In this document: positions 38,301 to 50,800 of the stretch, one piece after another
How positions within the stretch are numbered: the stretch's first letter is position 1
How the letters are laid out: each line of letters starts with the position of its first letter
Assembly: GCA_026315105.1 (NCBI GenBank)
Contig: CM048751.1
Coordinates: 341,914,649 to 341,978,648, forward strand
Length of the DNA: 64,000 bases
Source: Locusta migratoria
Taxonomy: Eukaryota; Arthropoda; Insecta; Orthoptera; Acrididae
Direction: 5' to 3'
Position numbers and translations under genes: made by a program
The notes under the pieces: model-generated
Seen by the model: only the letters and a program-made list of their open reading frames with translations
Told to the model about the DNA's origin: nothing
The model's database searches: none

Positions 38301-41206
38301 GCACACGACGTGGAGAAGAGGATGTACGAGGTATGGAACGTTCAGCAGCAGTGAGAATAACCTCTGTGAGGTATTCGACCTGACTGTCACAGTTGGGAAA
38401 ATGCTGATTGTGAAAAACAGCCATGGACGAATAAAGCCCCCAGTCGGCTTTAGAAATGTTCCAACTGGTGGGACGTGGAGATGGGGAGTGATGTAGGAAG
38501 TGGATGATACAAGGGAAATGGTCACTCGAGTACGTGTCAGAAAGTGCATACCACTCAAACCGACCGGCAAGCTGAGGAGTGCATATTGCGAGGTCTATAT
38601 GGGAATAAGTGTGTGTTGTGTCAGAAAGGAAGGTCGGTGCACCGGTGTTGAGGCATACAAGATCGAGGTGTTGGAGAAGGTCCACCAAAAGGGAGCCTCT
38701 CGGACAAGGTGCCGGAGAGCCCCATAGGGGGTGGTGGGCATTAAAGTCGCCTACCAACACGAAAGGTGAAGGGAGCTGGTCAACAAGGTTTAGCACATCT
38801 GCCCTAGTAAGGGCAGATGATGGCGAATATATATTACAGAGGGAGAAGGTAAATGTGGATAAGGTGATGCGGACGGCAACTGCCTGTAGGTGAGTGTGCA
38901 AGGAAAGGGGATGGAAATAGACGTCTCGAAGGAGCATCAGAACCCCTCCATGGGCTGGGACACCTTCCACGGGTGGCAGGTCGAACCGCACAGAGGTGTA
39001 GTGTGGAAAGTCTGCACGATCACGTGGACGCAACTTAGTTTCCTGGAGGCAGACTAGAAGCAGGCAGTGCAATCGAAGGAGTAATTTTAACTCCTCCCGA
39101 TTAGAACGAATGCCGCGAATGTTCCATTGAAGGAGTGCCATGATAAAAATGAGAGAAGAAATAAGAATAAAAACCAAGTAGCGAGCGGGGTCACCTTGAT
39201 GGCCGCTGAGGACCGGATTTCGAGGGAGCACTGCTATCGCTGTCCAGGGGCAAAGGGTCGTGGTCCATAGGTTCGACCGACGCGCCTGCCACCTCCCCGA
39301 GTTGATCAGGAGGGGCGGTTTCCACCGCCGGTAAAGGGCCGGGCGCCCGGCAAACGGAGCGTCCCGGTGAAACAGAAGACGGCCGAGGCCGGCAACTGTT
39401 GGACGGCGCGACAGATGGGTCACGCCTCGGCGGGGAAGGAGAGGAACTCTTTTTCTTGTCAGCTCTTCTGGAAGAGTGACGGCGGGAAGAGGCAGTTGAC
39501 GGTTGGGAAGCCTGAGAACGCAGAAAATCCTCACGGACGGGTTCCTTTTTCAAGGTCCGGGCATCTTGTTTAGGTGCCCGTGGTTTACTAGATGTTGACG
39601 ACGACTGTACCTTAGAAGCAGCAGGAGGAAGCGGTGACGTGGAACGGGCAATCTTCGGGCTGGCGGATCGCACAACTGTGTCAGCGAAAGTGAAATCACA
39701 TGTCTGGGTACTGGAATCTTTGGTAGGTCGAGGTGAGGTGAGTACCTTACTGTATGTACCCGCTGGGAGGACAGTGGGCTTTCGACTCGCCAACAACTTA
39801 CGAGCGGCAGATGTCGATACCTTCTCCGTAACCCGAATTTGCTGAATGATTTTTTCATCCTTATATACAGGGCAGTCGCGAGAGGAAGCCGCATGGTCGC
39901 CGTTGCAGTTAAGGCAGTGAGGGGACGGAGGTGGGCAATCCCCTTCATGGGCGTCCCTACCACAAGTGACACATTTTGCTGCATGTGGGCAATGTTCACG
40001 GGTATGGTTGTACCTGTGGCATTGGTAGCAGCGCGTTGGGTTTGGAATATAAGGGCGGACTGAGATAACTTCGTACCCTGCTTTGACCTTCGACGGGAGG
40101 TCAACTCTGTCGAATGTCAAAAACACAGTACGAGTCGGTGTCAGCTGGTTATCTACCTTTTTCATCACCCTGTGGACGGCTGTCACACCCTGATCGGACA
40201 TATAGGACCGGATGTCGTCATCAGACAACCCGTCAAGGGATCTCATAAAAACTACCCCACGTGACGAGTTGAGTGTGCGGTGCGCTTCTACTTTGACTGG
40301 AAACGTGTGCAATAACGTAGTCCGGATAAGTTTCTGGGCTTGGAAAGCACTGTCCACTTCCAGCAACAATGAGCCATTGCGCTGACGCGAACAGGTTTTA
40401 ACAGGGCCAGCAATTGCATCAACACCTTTCTGTATAACGAAAGGATTGACAGAATTGAAGTCTTTTCCGTCGGTGCGCGACACAACAAGAAATTTCGGCA
40501 AATTAGGCAGAGTCTTCTTTTGCTGAGGCGAGTCTATCTTACGTTTCTGGGTCAATGTCAGTGAAGAAGAGAAGGAAGTCATTGCGGAAGTGTCCCCCGT
40601 GATTACCGGCGTCTCCGATGGCGCGCTCCTTCCTAGTGGGGGCCCTCTCCGAGGGCTTACCCGCCTTAGGTGATTGTTCACACCTCAGGTCACACCTCCC
40701 GAGAACTGACGGAGGGACCAATTGGCATGTTCGGAAGGTACCAGCTCGGGTAATCACCCCTCCCTGGGCCTGGCCTTTACCAGGGGGTACGTACGTGCCC
40801 TACTTGTCTACCCGGGGCGGGGAATTACGCGTTACCCCGTCACCTGCTACGCATGGTAATGCGTGGGTCGGCCTTCAGACACGCACAGGGAGGAAAGAAG
40901 AAGAATAGAGGAAGTGAAGAGAAAGAAGGAAAGGTGTCTCAAACGCCGAGGCGGAGACTAATGAGGAGAAGAAGGCGAGGAGAGGACAAGGAGAGAGAGA
41001 CAGAAACAAAGGGTAAGAAAGGAAGGAACCAAGGAATAAGAGAAACGACAACAAGAAAACACCTGAACTCGTGAAATACGCCCGTCTCCGGGCGAAGGCA
41101 TAAACCGGGAGGGAAAGTGAAGCAGCCTGGGGCAGAAGAAAGGCTGCTCCGGCTCGGGGCCCCGTGCGCGCCACACACGTACCCACAAAAGAACTGTGGG
41201 CCCCCT

Positions 41207-41273
<67 letters not shown>

Positions 41274-44200
41274 TGTGTGTGCGCGCACTACTATAACCAC
41301 CTGTGCTCCTTCGCCTGGTGAGTATCTTCATGTATTTTTCAAATATCAACTAAAAGTTTTCTTCTTCAGCAATTAGGTACAAGCCGGTGAGAGAACAGCA
41401 GTGAGAGAACAGCAGTGAGAGAACAGCAGTGAGAGAACAGCAGTGAGAGAACAGCAGTGAGAGAACAGCAGTGAGAGAACAGCAGTGAGAGAACAGCAGT
41501 GAGAGAACAGCAGTGAGAGAACAGCAGTGAGAGAACAGCAGTGAGAGAACAGCAGTGAGAGAACAGCAGTGAGAGAACAGCAGTGAGAGAACAGCAGTGA
41601 GAGAACAGCAGTGAGAGAACAGCAGTGAGAGAACAGCAGTGAGAGAACAGCAGTGAGAGAACAGCAGTGAGAGAACAGCAGTGAGAGAACAGCAGTGAGA
41701 GAACAGCAGTGAGAGAACAGCAGTGAGAGAACAGCAGTGAGAGAACAGCAGTGAGAGAACAGCAGTGAGAGAACAGCAGTGAGAGAACAGCAGTGAGAGA
41801 ACAGCAGTGAGAGAACAGCAGTGAGAGAACAGCAGTGAGAGAACAGCAGTGAGAGAACAGCAGTGAGAGAACAGCAGTGAGAGAACAGCAGTGAGAGAAC
41901 AGCAGTGAGAGAACAGCAGTGAGAGAACAGCAGTGAGAGAACAGCAGTGAGAGAACAGCAGTGAGAGAACAGCAGTGAGAGAACAGCAGTGAGAGAACAG
42001 CAGTGAGAGAACAGCAGTGAGAGAACAGCAGTGAGAGAACAGCAGTGAGAGAACAGCAGTGAGAGAACAGCAGTGAGAGAACAGCAGTGAGAGAACAGCA
42101 GTGAGAGAACAGCAGTGAGAGAACAGCAGTGAGAGAACAGCAGTGAGAGAACAGCAGTGAGAGAACAGCAGTGAGAGAACAGCAGTGAGAGAACAGCAGT
42201 GAGAGAACAGCAGTGAGAGAACAGCAGTGAGAGAACAGCAGTGAGAGAACAGCAGTGAGAGAACAGCAGTGAGAGAACAGCAGTGAGAGAACAGCAGTGA
42301 GAGAACAGCAGTGAGAGAACAGCAGTGAGAGAACAGCAGTGAGAGAACAGCAGTGAGAGAACAGCAGTGAGAGAACAGCAGTGAGAGAACAGCAGTGAGA
42401 GAACAGCAGTGAGAGAACAGCAGTGAGAGAACAGCAGTGAGAGAACAGCAGTGAGAGAACAGCAGTGAGAGAACAGCAGTGAGAGAACAGCAGTGAGAGA
42501 ACAGCAGTGAGAGAACAGCAGTGAGAGAACAGCAGTGAGAGAACAGCAGTGAGAGAACAGCAGTGAGAGAACAGCAGTGAGAGAACAGCAGTGAGAGAAC
42601 AGCAGTGAGAGAACAGCAGTGAGAGAACAGCAGTGAGAGAACAGCAGTGAGAGAACAGCAGTGAGAGAACAGCAGTGAGAGAACAGCAGTGAGAGAACAG
42701 CAGTGAGAGAACAGCAGTGAGAGAACAGCAGTGAGAGAACAGCAGTGAGAGAACAGCAGTGAGAGAACAGCAGTGAGAGAACAGCAGTGAGAGAACAGCA
42801 GTGAGAGAACAGCAGTGAGAGAACAGCAGTGAGAGAACAGCAGTGAGAGAACAGCAGTGAGAGAACAGCAGTGAGAGAACAGCAGTGAGAGAACAGCAGT
42901 GAGAGAACAGCAGTGAGAGAACAGCAGTGAGAGAACAGCAGTGAGAGAACAGCAGTGAGAGAACAGCAGTGAGAGAACAGCAGTGAGAGAACAGCAGTGA
43001 GAGAACAGCAGTGAGAGAACAGCAGTGAGAGAACAGCAGTGAGAGAACAGCAGTGAGAGAACAGCAGTGAGAGAACAGCAGTGAGAGAACAGCAGTGAGA
43101 GAACAGCAGTGAGAGAACAGCAGTGAGAGAACAGCAGTGAGAGAACAGCAGTGAGAGAACAGCAGTGAGAGAACAGCAGTGAGAGAACAGCAGTGAGAGA
43201 ACAGCAGTGAGAGAACAGCAGTGAGAGAACAGCAGTGAGAGAACAGCAGTGAGAGAACAGCAGTGAGAGAACAGCAGTGAGAGAACAGCAGTGAGAGAAC
43301 AGCAGTGAGAGAACAGCAGTGAGAGAACAGCAGTGAGAGAACAGCAGTGAGAGAACAGCAGTGAGAGAACAGCAGTGAGAGAACAGCAGTGAGAGAACAG
43401 CAGTGAGAGAACAGCAGTGAGAGAACAGCAGTGAGAGAACAGCAGTGAGAGAGAGAACAGCAGTGAGAGAGAGAACAGCAGTGAGAGAGAGAACAGCAGT
43501 GAGAGAGAGAACAGCAGTGAGAGAGAGAACAGCAGTGAGAGAACAGCAGTGAGAGAACAGCAGTGAGAGAACAGCAGTGAGAGAACAGCAGTGAGAGAAC
43601 AGCAGTGAGAGAACAGCAGTGAGAGAACAGCAGTGAGAGAACAGCAGTGAGAGAACAGCAGTGAGAGAACAGCAGTGAGAGAACAGCAGTGAGAGAACAG
43701 CAGTGAGAGAACAGCAGTGAGAGAACAGCAGTGAGAGAACAGCAGTGAGAGAACAGCAGTGAGAGAACAGCAGTGAGAGAACAGCAGTGAGAGAACAGCC
43801 TTGGAGATAGAGAGCTGGATGACATATTCCGTTGAGGGAAGTCCTGGAGGCATGGCGTTACTGGCATAGACTCTTCCCCGGAGGCGTCAGTCGCGATCCC
43901 TCAGCTGTGGTTCTCTTAGGCAGTCTGTGGAGAACTGGCATCGTGTTGCAATGTGCCCCCCTAAATAGTCGGCATGCAGTGATAGGTGGCAGTCTCGAGC
44001 TGATCTCACGTGACTGTGCAGAGGGAAATGGTTCTGGTTTAGTGCGCTCACTGGCGGTGCTTGTTAAGTCCTCTGGCAACTCCGGAACCGCCGCTGTGGC
44101 ACGCCTCACTGGTATGCATCCATTATGGGTTGTCCACTTATCAGGCAAACCACCGGTACATAACAGTTTCGCAGTGTCGAGTGGAGCATAAAGGCACTGT

Positions 44201-44379
44201 GATATGTGAGCAAGCTCCTTCCAACCCTACTAAAGTAGTATTCATCCTCCCACTTCCACAATATGTAAGTCCATCACTCTGACATTCCCAATCCAAATCC
44301 CATTACCACACAGGCAGTTATGGCCCTGATGCACAACCTACCCAATCCACCCATGCGGAACTTTCTATTACACACACAC

Positions 44380-44428
<49 letters not shown>

Positions 44429-46446
44429 TATGTACTGCATTCTAAGCTGTATCTTTTATTCCTTTACACTCCATCAGGTGGATGGAGACAGTGTGCATGC
44501 GTGCACTCTAAGTTGTGATTGTGTTAATGTATTTATGCTCTTTTTTTCTAATGGAAGCTATGGCAGAATATTCAAAGTTGTGTGAATTTAATTGTCTCTT
44601 CTAAGTGCCTGTTGGCAGCTCAGTGATAATCTTTAGAATGAGTTGGTGCCTATCCCTTTTAATATTTACAGTGGCTGAAAACTAACGAACAACAATACCT
44701 ACTTCGTATATTATTCCAGTGAACACTATGAAATGTTAACTACCCTAGTCAGTACCTTAACTCACTGAAGACTGCCATACTCCTCATTGCCAATGTTTGA
44801 ACCCCTCCCCTCCCACTAACTGTAGTTATTAAGTATAATAAAATGCTTGCTATTTAACATACTTTAAATGGTGGAAGTTTCCATGCAAAAACGAAGATGC
44901 CAACCATTTAGTAATATAATACAACCAATTTTAAGAACTGAGTTATGCAGGAGCAAGATAAAAGAACAGAGTCCAAAACAACACTAAGACAAGCATCATA
45001 AGGCAGACTGGTGGCAGGCACTACTGACAATAGCACTCATGATATGTATCATGTCCACAATAGCATAGTCTATGGTAGTTAAACAACAAGTGACTTAACA
45101 CCCAGCCTAGTGCTTCTTTCAACTAAATTCTGAAGCGATTTTTGACATAGCACCTGTTGCTCGAGTCCATATGGTGGCTTTCATTTTCAGTTCACACTCT
45201 AACCAGGCCAGCTCTTCAGCTATACAAGGCTGTCAACCTGTGGGGCTACAATTTATTTATTTTAATTCAGCACACAAGTTTCAACTTCATCTACAAGAAT
45301 GTTTCTTTTATAGCCACAGTGACCAGGTCTATGACAAATGAATAAACTAGTAGAGTAAGTCTACATATACAGTAGAACCTCATTTTTACACTTTTCAAGG
45401 GACTTCAGTAAAATGGTGTAAAATGCGGGAAAACGTAAAATGCACTTTTCAAGGGACTTCAGTAAAATGGTGTAAAATGCGGGAAAACGTAAAATGCAGG
45501 AAATAATATTTTAAATGGTAAAATATGCTTAATGGATCAACCTTGCATTTTCATAGTTTATTTGTGATATATGTACATAAAAGGAATCTAAATACTCTCC
45601 AGGAAGTTTATTATATAATAAAGGTTACCCAAATTTTTACTATTTTAAGTGCCAGGCAGAACTGGTAATTTTTTGGCAAGTAGAAATTTTTGACGTAATT
45701 TCCATTCATTATAATTGAGCACGCTACTACTGGCCTATGTAACATCTTCAAAATTACCTGAACCGCTTCAATAGATATCGTTTCGACACCACTGCCAGGC
45801 TATGTAACATCTTCAAAATTACCGCCATTTACTGTCAATTATTTACGTAGTACAGCTCCTGAAGTTCTGTTCTTTTTGTATTTTTCAATGTTTCACATGG
45901 CGATATTACAGAATTTATTCATGTTCGAGTGCAAATATATGCATAAGTATTTTCGTGACAATTGCATAGAATCAGCATTTTATCGCTTTTTGAGGTTATG
46001 GGTATTATGATACCCAACTAACAGATAATGTTCTTTATTAATCAGAAATATGTATCGCAAAAACAATGCAATTATTTATTCTCACATCAACAAATCAACT
46101 GGTTCTGATTGAATACACGCCAGCCGCTCTGGCAAAGAAGCTGGTGGAAAGAGGAACTACATCGCCACAAATCGGTGTGTCTTAAGTCAACTAGATGCAT
46201 ACTGCCAACAACAAAACGTTAAATAGACGTGTGAATAAGTGTGAAGTGTCAAGAAACTACTGCGAAATATTTATAAGCACTATACTTTAAGGCGAAAAAT
46301 ATGCCAACGTCAACTTATATAGATTACATCATTTTCTCTTCATGAATATCTTTTGAAAAGCATAAAACGCGGGAAAAGTGTAAATATGTTAACGCAAAAA
46401 TGGGGACGAATTAACATTGTGAACATAGGAAATTTGAAGGGACTGA

Positions 46447-46484
<38 letters not shown>

Positions 46485-47826
46485 TGTAAATGGAGGGAAA
46501 ACCTAAAAACCGGGAATGAAAAAATGAGATTTTACTGTAGTCCTTTTTCATGGACTGTATTTCCAACTAAAACTTATTAGAAATGGTAAAGGTTTCAACA
46601 GTTAAAATGGGTGGCTGAATTACAACAACAACTTGACCATATGCCTATTTATTATGTTGGTCAGAGGTCCGTATAACAAACCTACTCACCAGAATCTGCA
46701 CATAGTTCCATATCAAGTGTCACAAAGAAATTTTTGTTAATAATGCCCGGCTAAGAATTTTTCCACCTGTATTTGGAAACAGCTTTCTACAATTTTTCAA
46801 CGTGTAACAACAAACTGCTTTGCTATAAAAGAACAATACAAACCTTGCAGGCAGCATCTTTCGCACACCTGCTCCTCTTCCTTCAACAAAAGCATTTGGT
46901 GGTTTGTGATACACAGAAGCCAGGCTGGAAATATGACAGATCAATTCATCTAACAACGTTGGTTCCAAAAGATCTGTTTCTTCAGAGATTAATGGCTTCT
47001 CTGCAAGGACAACTTCCTTGGCTGCTGCAGGGTCAGTAGAGAGCAAGCGCCAATAAATGAAACCTCTGTCACGTAGATCAGGATTGTCGGAGTCTTGTGT
47101 AGCTAAACTCAAAACCTACAAGGAAAGATTTACAATTAAAGTAAGAGTAAGTAGTAGAAAGTGTATTTGAGTAATATACAGATATCACACCTGTTGCACT
47201 AATTCTTGTGTGTCGGTGGGTCGTTTCAAGAACAGTTTCACAATAGCTGTAAGCAACTGCAATTGGACCTGAGTGTTCTCATCATGGAATCCTTCCAGGA
47301 AGCTTTCTAGGAGTTCATCTGCATTGTCAATGCGCTCAGCATACTCTCCAATAATCCATATCATGGAAGCCCTAGATAAAATTAAGAAGGTGCCGTTTAA
47401 GAGTATAATGTAGATTCTCAGTTTTGTCTAGTACAGACTATGTACTTATTAGTTGATGAACGTATCCAATACACCCATATCTTTTGCGCCTATAAATTGG
47501 CTTTTCAAAATTTTTGCAATAAATTACAACTTAGTATGGCCAATCAACACTTAAGATTACCAGTAATTTTGATATTTATAAATAAAATATTTTAAAAATA
47601 TATAAAAGAAAATTTGGTTATTTTGTCTGTTTCTGGTTTAAAATGTCTTCTGAGGTAATTTACAGTTAATATGAACAAATGAAAATCCAATAATGGAGGC
47701 TAGGTAACTCAACGTAAAGAGGCTTGCTGAGCTGCTGACAGACATGAAAATAGATAATCACATTCACACAACTTAAATTTTCAGCTATGGCCTTCATCAG
47801 AAAAAGAAACACATACATTAATGCAA

Positions 47827-47876
<50 letters not shown>

Positions 47877-50800
47877 CCATCAAGTCCAACCACTCCAACG
47901 CCAAGAATCTAGACTGTGAGTGAGGTGGGGAATGGAGAGGGAAGGATGCCAAGTAAGGGTAGGGATGGAAAGCTTCGCATTTCGTGGTTGACTTTAAAGG
48001 CTCTGACAGACCGCAATTCAAATTCCTGCATATTAGAGCCTTTAAAATCCATCATGCATTTACATTGTGTGAATGCGATTATCTACTTTTGTGTGTCAGC
48101 AGCTCAGCGAGCCTCTTTACGGTTATTTGTTACCTGTCCTCCATTAAAAACTGTTACATAAAAAAATGTTATGATGAAATACAGTTTAATTATTGTACGA
48201 GACTGAATTACCTGTATGTATAACAACTAACAAGCGAAAGCCACTAAATGCATAAGAGAAACAGATCTAATCATAGAAAACTTGCCCTACCCAACATTTA
48301 AACTTCATTTTTGTTTGAAAATAAGTTCAAAAATATTAGTATCATAAGGGAATTGACTTTCTAGTTTTTACACTGATTTATCCAGTTACCAGGTTTTGAA
48401 AATTTATCAATCTTATCGCAAAGCTGATATTTGACTTGCAAAGTTACATTTGACAGAAATAGTCTGCTGTGTCTGGCACATCTGGTTGTACTAGGTCCAC
48501 ACCACTTTCTTACAGTTTTGCGTAGAATACATCAGCTCATTTTGTGGACTGAGCTGGGTTTGCAGGCTTTTTCTGCACTTTGTTTTCCCATTTTAAGAAG
48601 ATTTTCCAGTGATGACTAGGTCAAACCGGTATGAACCACAATATGGGGCACTACAGCCAGTATTGAAATAGTGCCAAAATAGTCTTGTAGTAATCATATT
48701 TGAGAAAGTTTCAAGGTTCTTCTCCCATTGAAGGGGCTGTAACTCTTATGCTCAGTTTGCTGCTTAAAATAGCGTATTTGTTACTTATGAGCAGTGATGT
48801 TTTAAGAGGATGAACTTTACGTATTTTTTCCATGTATTCTTTTCTAACCTCTTAGAATTTTGCTGTTCTGTCATTTCACTTCAGGGGAAAGTTCATCTCT
48901 GTCTAAAATTTTCTGCCACAATCAAGTAAAGCCAACCATGCAGTAATTATTACTAACCCTATTTCAACTTAATAATTTTTGTGTAACTAAGTTTACTGAT
49001 GATAACTTCATACACAGCCATTTTCTGTAATCTTACCTAGCCTCTGGTTCATCTAGTGTGTCCAAATTTTCACACAAAGTTGAAATTATGCTTTCATACT
49101 TGTTGGGGTACTTGCGGAAAATATCCTTTATTACCACAATTGCTTCTTGTACAACATAGTTTACCTGGAAAACACAAAGAAGTGTTAAACATAGTAATAT
49201 ACACAGTAACATTTCAGCTTTTAAGAGAGTAATACAGTATTTACCTTTGTTTGAATTAGATCAAGTAGTGTCGAAACACATCTTTCTGCAGATTGTTCAA
49301 CTTTAATCGCACATCGCCCAATTGCTCTTACAGCTTTACGAACAAAATCCACATCAACTTCAGTAGCATACCTATAACAAAGATATAGTATTAATGAATC
49401 TACGAATTTTTACCATACATTCAGTTACTGTGAAGTAGTCAGAAGAAAGCACTAACCCGCAATAGATTTTGAGCTGTTTTATGTTTGGTTAAATCAAAGA
49501 AAAAGGAGACATTTACATAGTAAACACCACTATCAGTATATATGGAACTGTAAGTTACCAAAATGAAACCCTTTATTTTAGAACAAAAATTATGATCCAA
49601 TCAGTTCTTACTAAATTGCGGGTTAGCATTTTCTACTGCAGACCCTCCTCATGTAGCAACGAGGAATACTCACTCCTTGAGTTCTGACAATACTTGAGCA
49701 ATATTGGCCTGCGATGCAAGTCTTATCATGATGTCCAGTTTTTCCAGCTTAACATATATTGGGTCATTGTATTTCACGAAGAACACTTTCATTTCGTGTT
49801 TTAATATATCAGGACGTTTCTGTACAATGAGGTTGATGTTTCTAAGTGCAACATACTGGACCTGTCAGGGAAAATAAGAAGTGAGAAGTGAAAAAGTAGT
49901 TAGAGAAGTTTGAAAACCCATTAACAACAAACAGAAATGTACATAAAATCATAACTTTAAAGATCTTGGGCTCTTCCACATGACAAGAGTGAAAGCTTGA
50001 AGGAAATTAGATTCACAACAAAGTAGAAAACTTAACCTGAAGTTCAGTACCTATTACAAGAATATTGTTTCTTCTAGTATATCTACATACCAACTGGCAC
50101 ACTTGCTCTTTCTAACCACTCAGGTTTCAAGGCTTATACACACTAACTTCCTCAAACTTAGTGACCATGAAATAAAGAAAATTCTTTCCTCAAAAGTAAA
50201 ATTTTAGGTTTTGATCCGATTCTTTAAGCAGCTGTCCAAAATATAAGTAGCTGCTTTTGTTGTATAACTGTGCGCATCACATTTAGAACCAGTGAATTTC
50301 AGTTACTTCTATAGGATGTGTGACATAATACTAGGAAAGTAGGTAAGGAAAATAACAGACTAATGCAAAGTGCTGAAAATACTAAATAGACATCTAAGAT
50401 TAGCATGAATAAGAACACTATCAATCAGCAAGGCACAGTATCACACTTTGGGTATTTAAAATTTATTAACACTTCTGCAAAAACATTTTTGATGTGTTAT
50501 TCTTGTCTATTATTTCAAATATACTATGTGATCAAAAGTATCTGGACAACTAGCTGAATGACTTACAAGTTCATGGCACCCTCCATTGGTAATGCTTGAA
50601 TTCAATATGGTGTCGGCCCCCCTTAGCCTTGATGACAGCTTCAACTCTCAAAGCGACACATTCAATCACTTGCTGGAAGGTTTCTTGGGGAATGGCAGCA
50701 CGTTCTTCACAGTATGCTGCACCGAGTTATCAGTGTAGGTCGGTGAGGCCTGACGAAGTCTGAGTGGAGCAAAGCTAAGGCCTTTGGAAAGGACTGACAC

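Larger units (their letters stand above)
35289..41209 (-). mobile_element. Near full-length LINE with RNase H (I/LOA-like)
   Basis: A 5.9-kb non-LTR retrotransposon. The poly(A) is at 35289-35326 (T on plus), preceded by a 3' tail with GCGCTAATGACC and GTGCGCCCTAAAACC. ORF1 is 39191-40681 and ORF2 is 35464-39141. The 5' UTR extends to about 41209. It lies inside a (GT)n tract of the foldback element, so its target duplication is hidden in the microsatellite. The presence of gag zinc knuckles, AP endonuclease and a C-terminal RNase H points to the I or LOA group of the Jockey superfamily; I could not settle the clade. Confidence 0.85.
34741..41340. mobile_element. PLE-like foldback element containing a LINE
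   Basis: Its outer parts are inverted copies: ACATGAAGATACTCACCAGG at about 34801 matches, inverted, CCTGGTGAGTATCTTCATGT at about 41317. Inner parts are also inverted: the (AC)n and ACAAAGCTTTCACAAA at 34914 onward against the inverse ending near 35265, meeting around 35095. Removing the LINE (35289-41209) leaves about 690 bp. It is flanked by a ~14-bp duplication of the Gypsy LTR. The architecture (inverted termini with a CA tract and a CTGAAGA...GTGAAAG stretch) resembles the PLE terminal repeats elsewhere in the window, so I place it there by inference. Confidence 0.7.
29277..44165 (-). mobile_element. Gypsy LTR retrotransposon with nested insertions
   Basis: Both ends are set by LTR comparison: LTRs begin TG and end CA, and a 5-bp duplication GTTTC flanks the whole (29272-29276 and 44166-44170). 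The element reads minus. A purine tract (GCGGGGGAGGGA) lies directly before the 3' LTR at 29856. A primer-binding-like TGGCGACAATGACGA lies after the 5' LTR at 34610-34596, close to a tRNA-Arg 3' end. Without insertions the element would be about 5 kb. Later events inside it: a LINE fragment (31234-32085), a 6.6-kb composite insertion in the right LTR (34741-41340) and a minisatellite (41387-43799). No env-like frame was seen. Confidence 0.9.
34611..44165 (-). repeat. Gypsy 5' LTR, split by two events
   Basis: LTR parts are 34611-34740, 41355-41386 and 43800-44165. Between the first two lies a 6.6-kb insertion flanked by AAATATCAACTAAA (34727-34740 and 41341-41354). Between the second and third lies the 14-bp minisatellite. 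The parts align in order with the intact LTR at 29277-29855. Confidence 0.85.

Noticed and set aside
39142..39534. N-terminal extension of LINE ORF2 by 131 residues
   Set aside because: This part overlaps ORF1 in another frame and has the composition of a shadow frame; the endonuclease starts at the ATG at 39141.
41387..43799. Array of short direct repeats resembling a CRISPR
   Set aside because: The 14-bp units are contiguous with no spacers, and the genome is eukaryotic.
41366..43867. Two overlapping open frames of about 830 residues on the minus strand
   Set aside because: They are produced by the 14-bp minisatellite: 14 is not a multiple of 3 and the unit lacks stops in any frame, so all frames stay open. 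No protein is implied.
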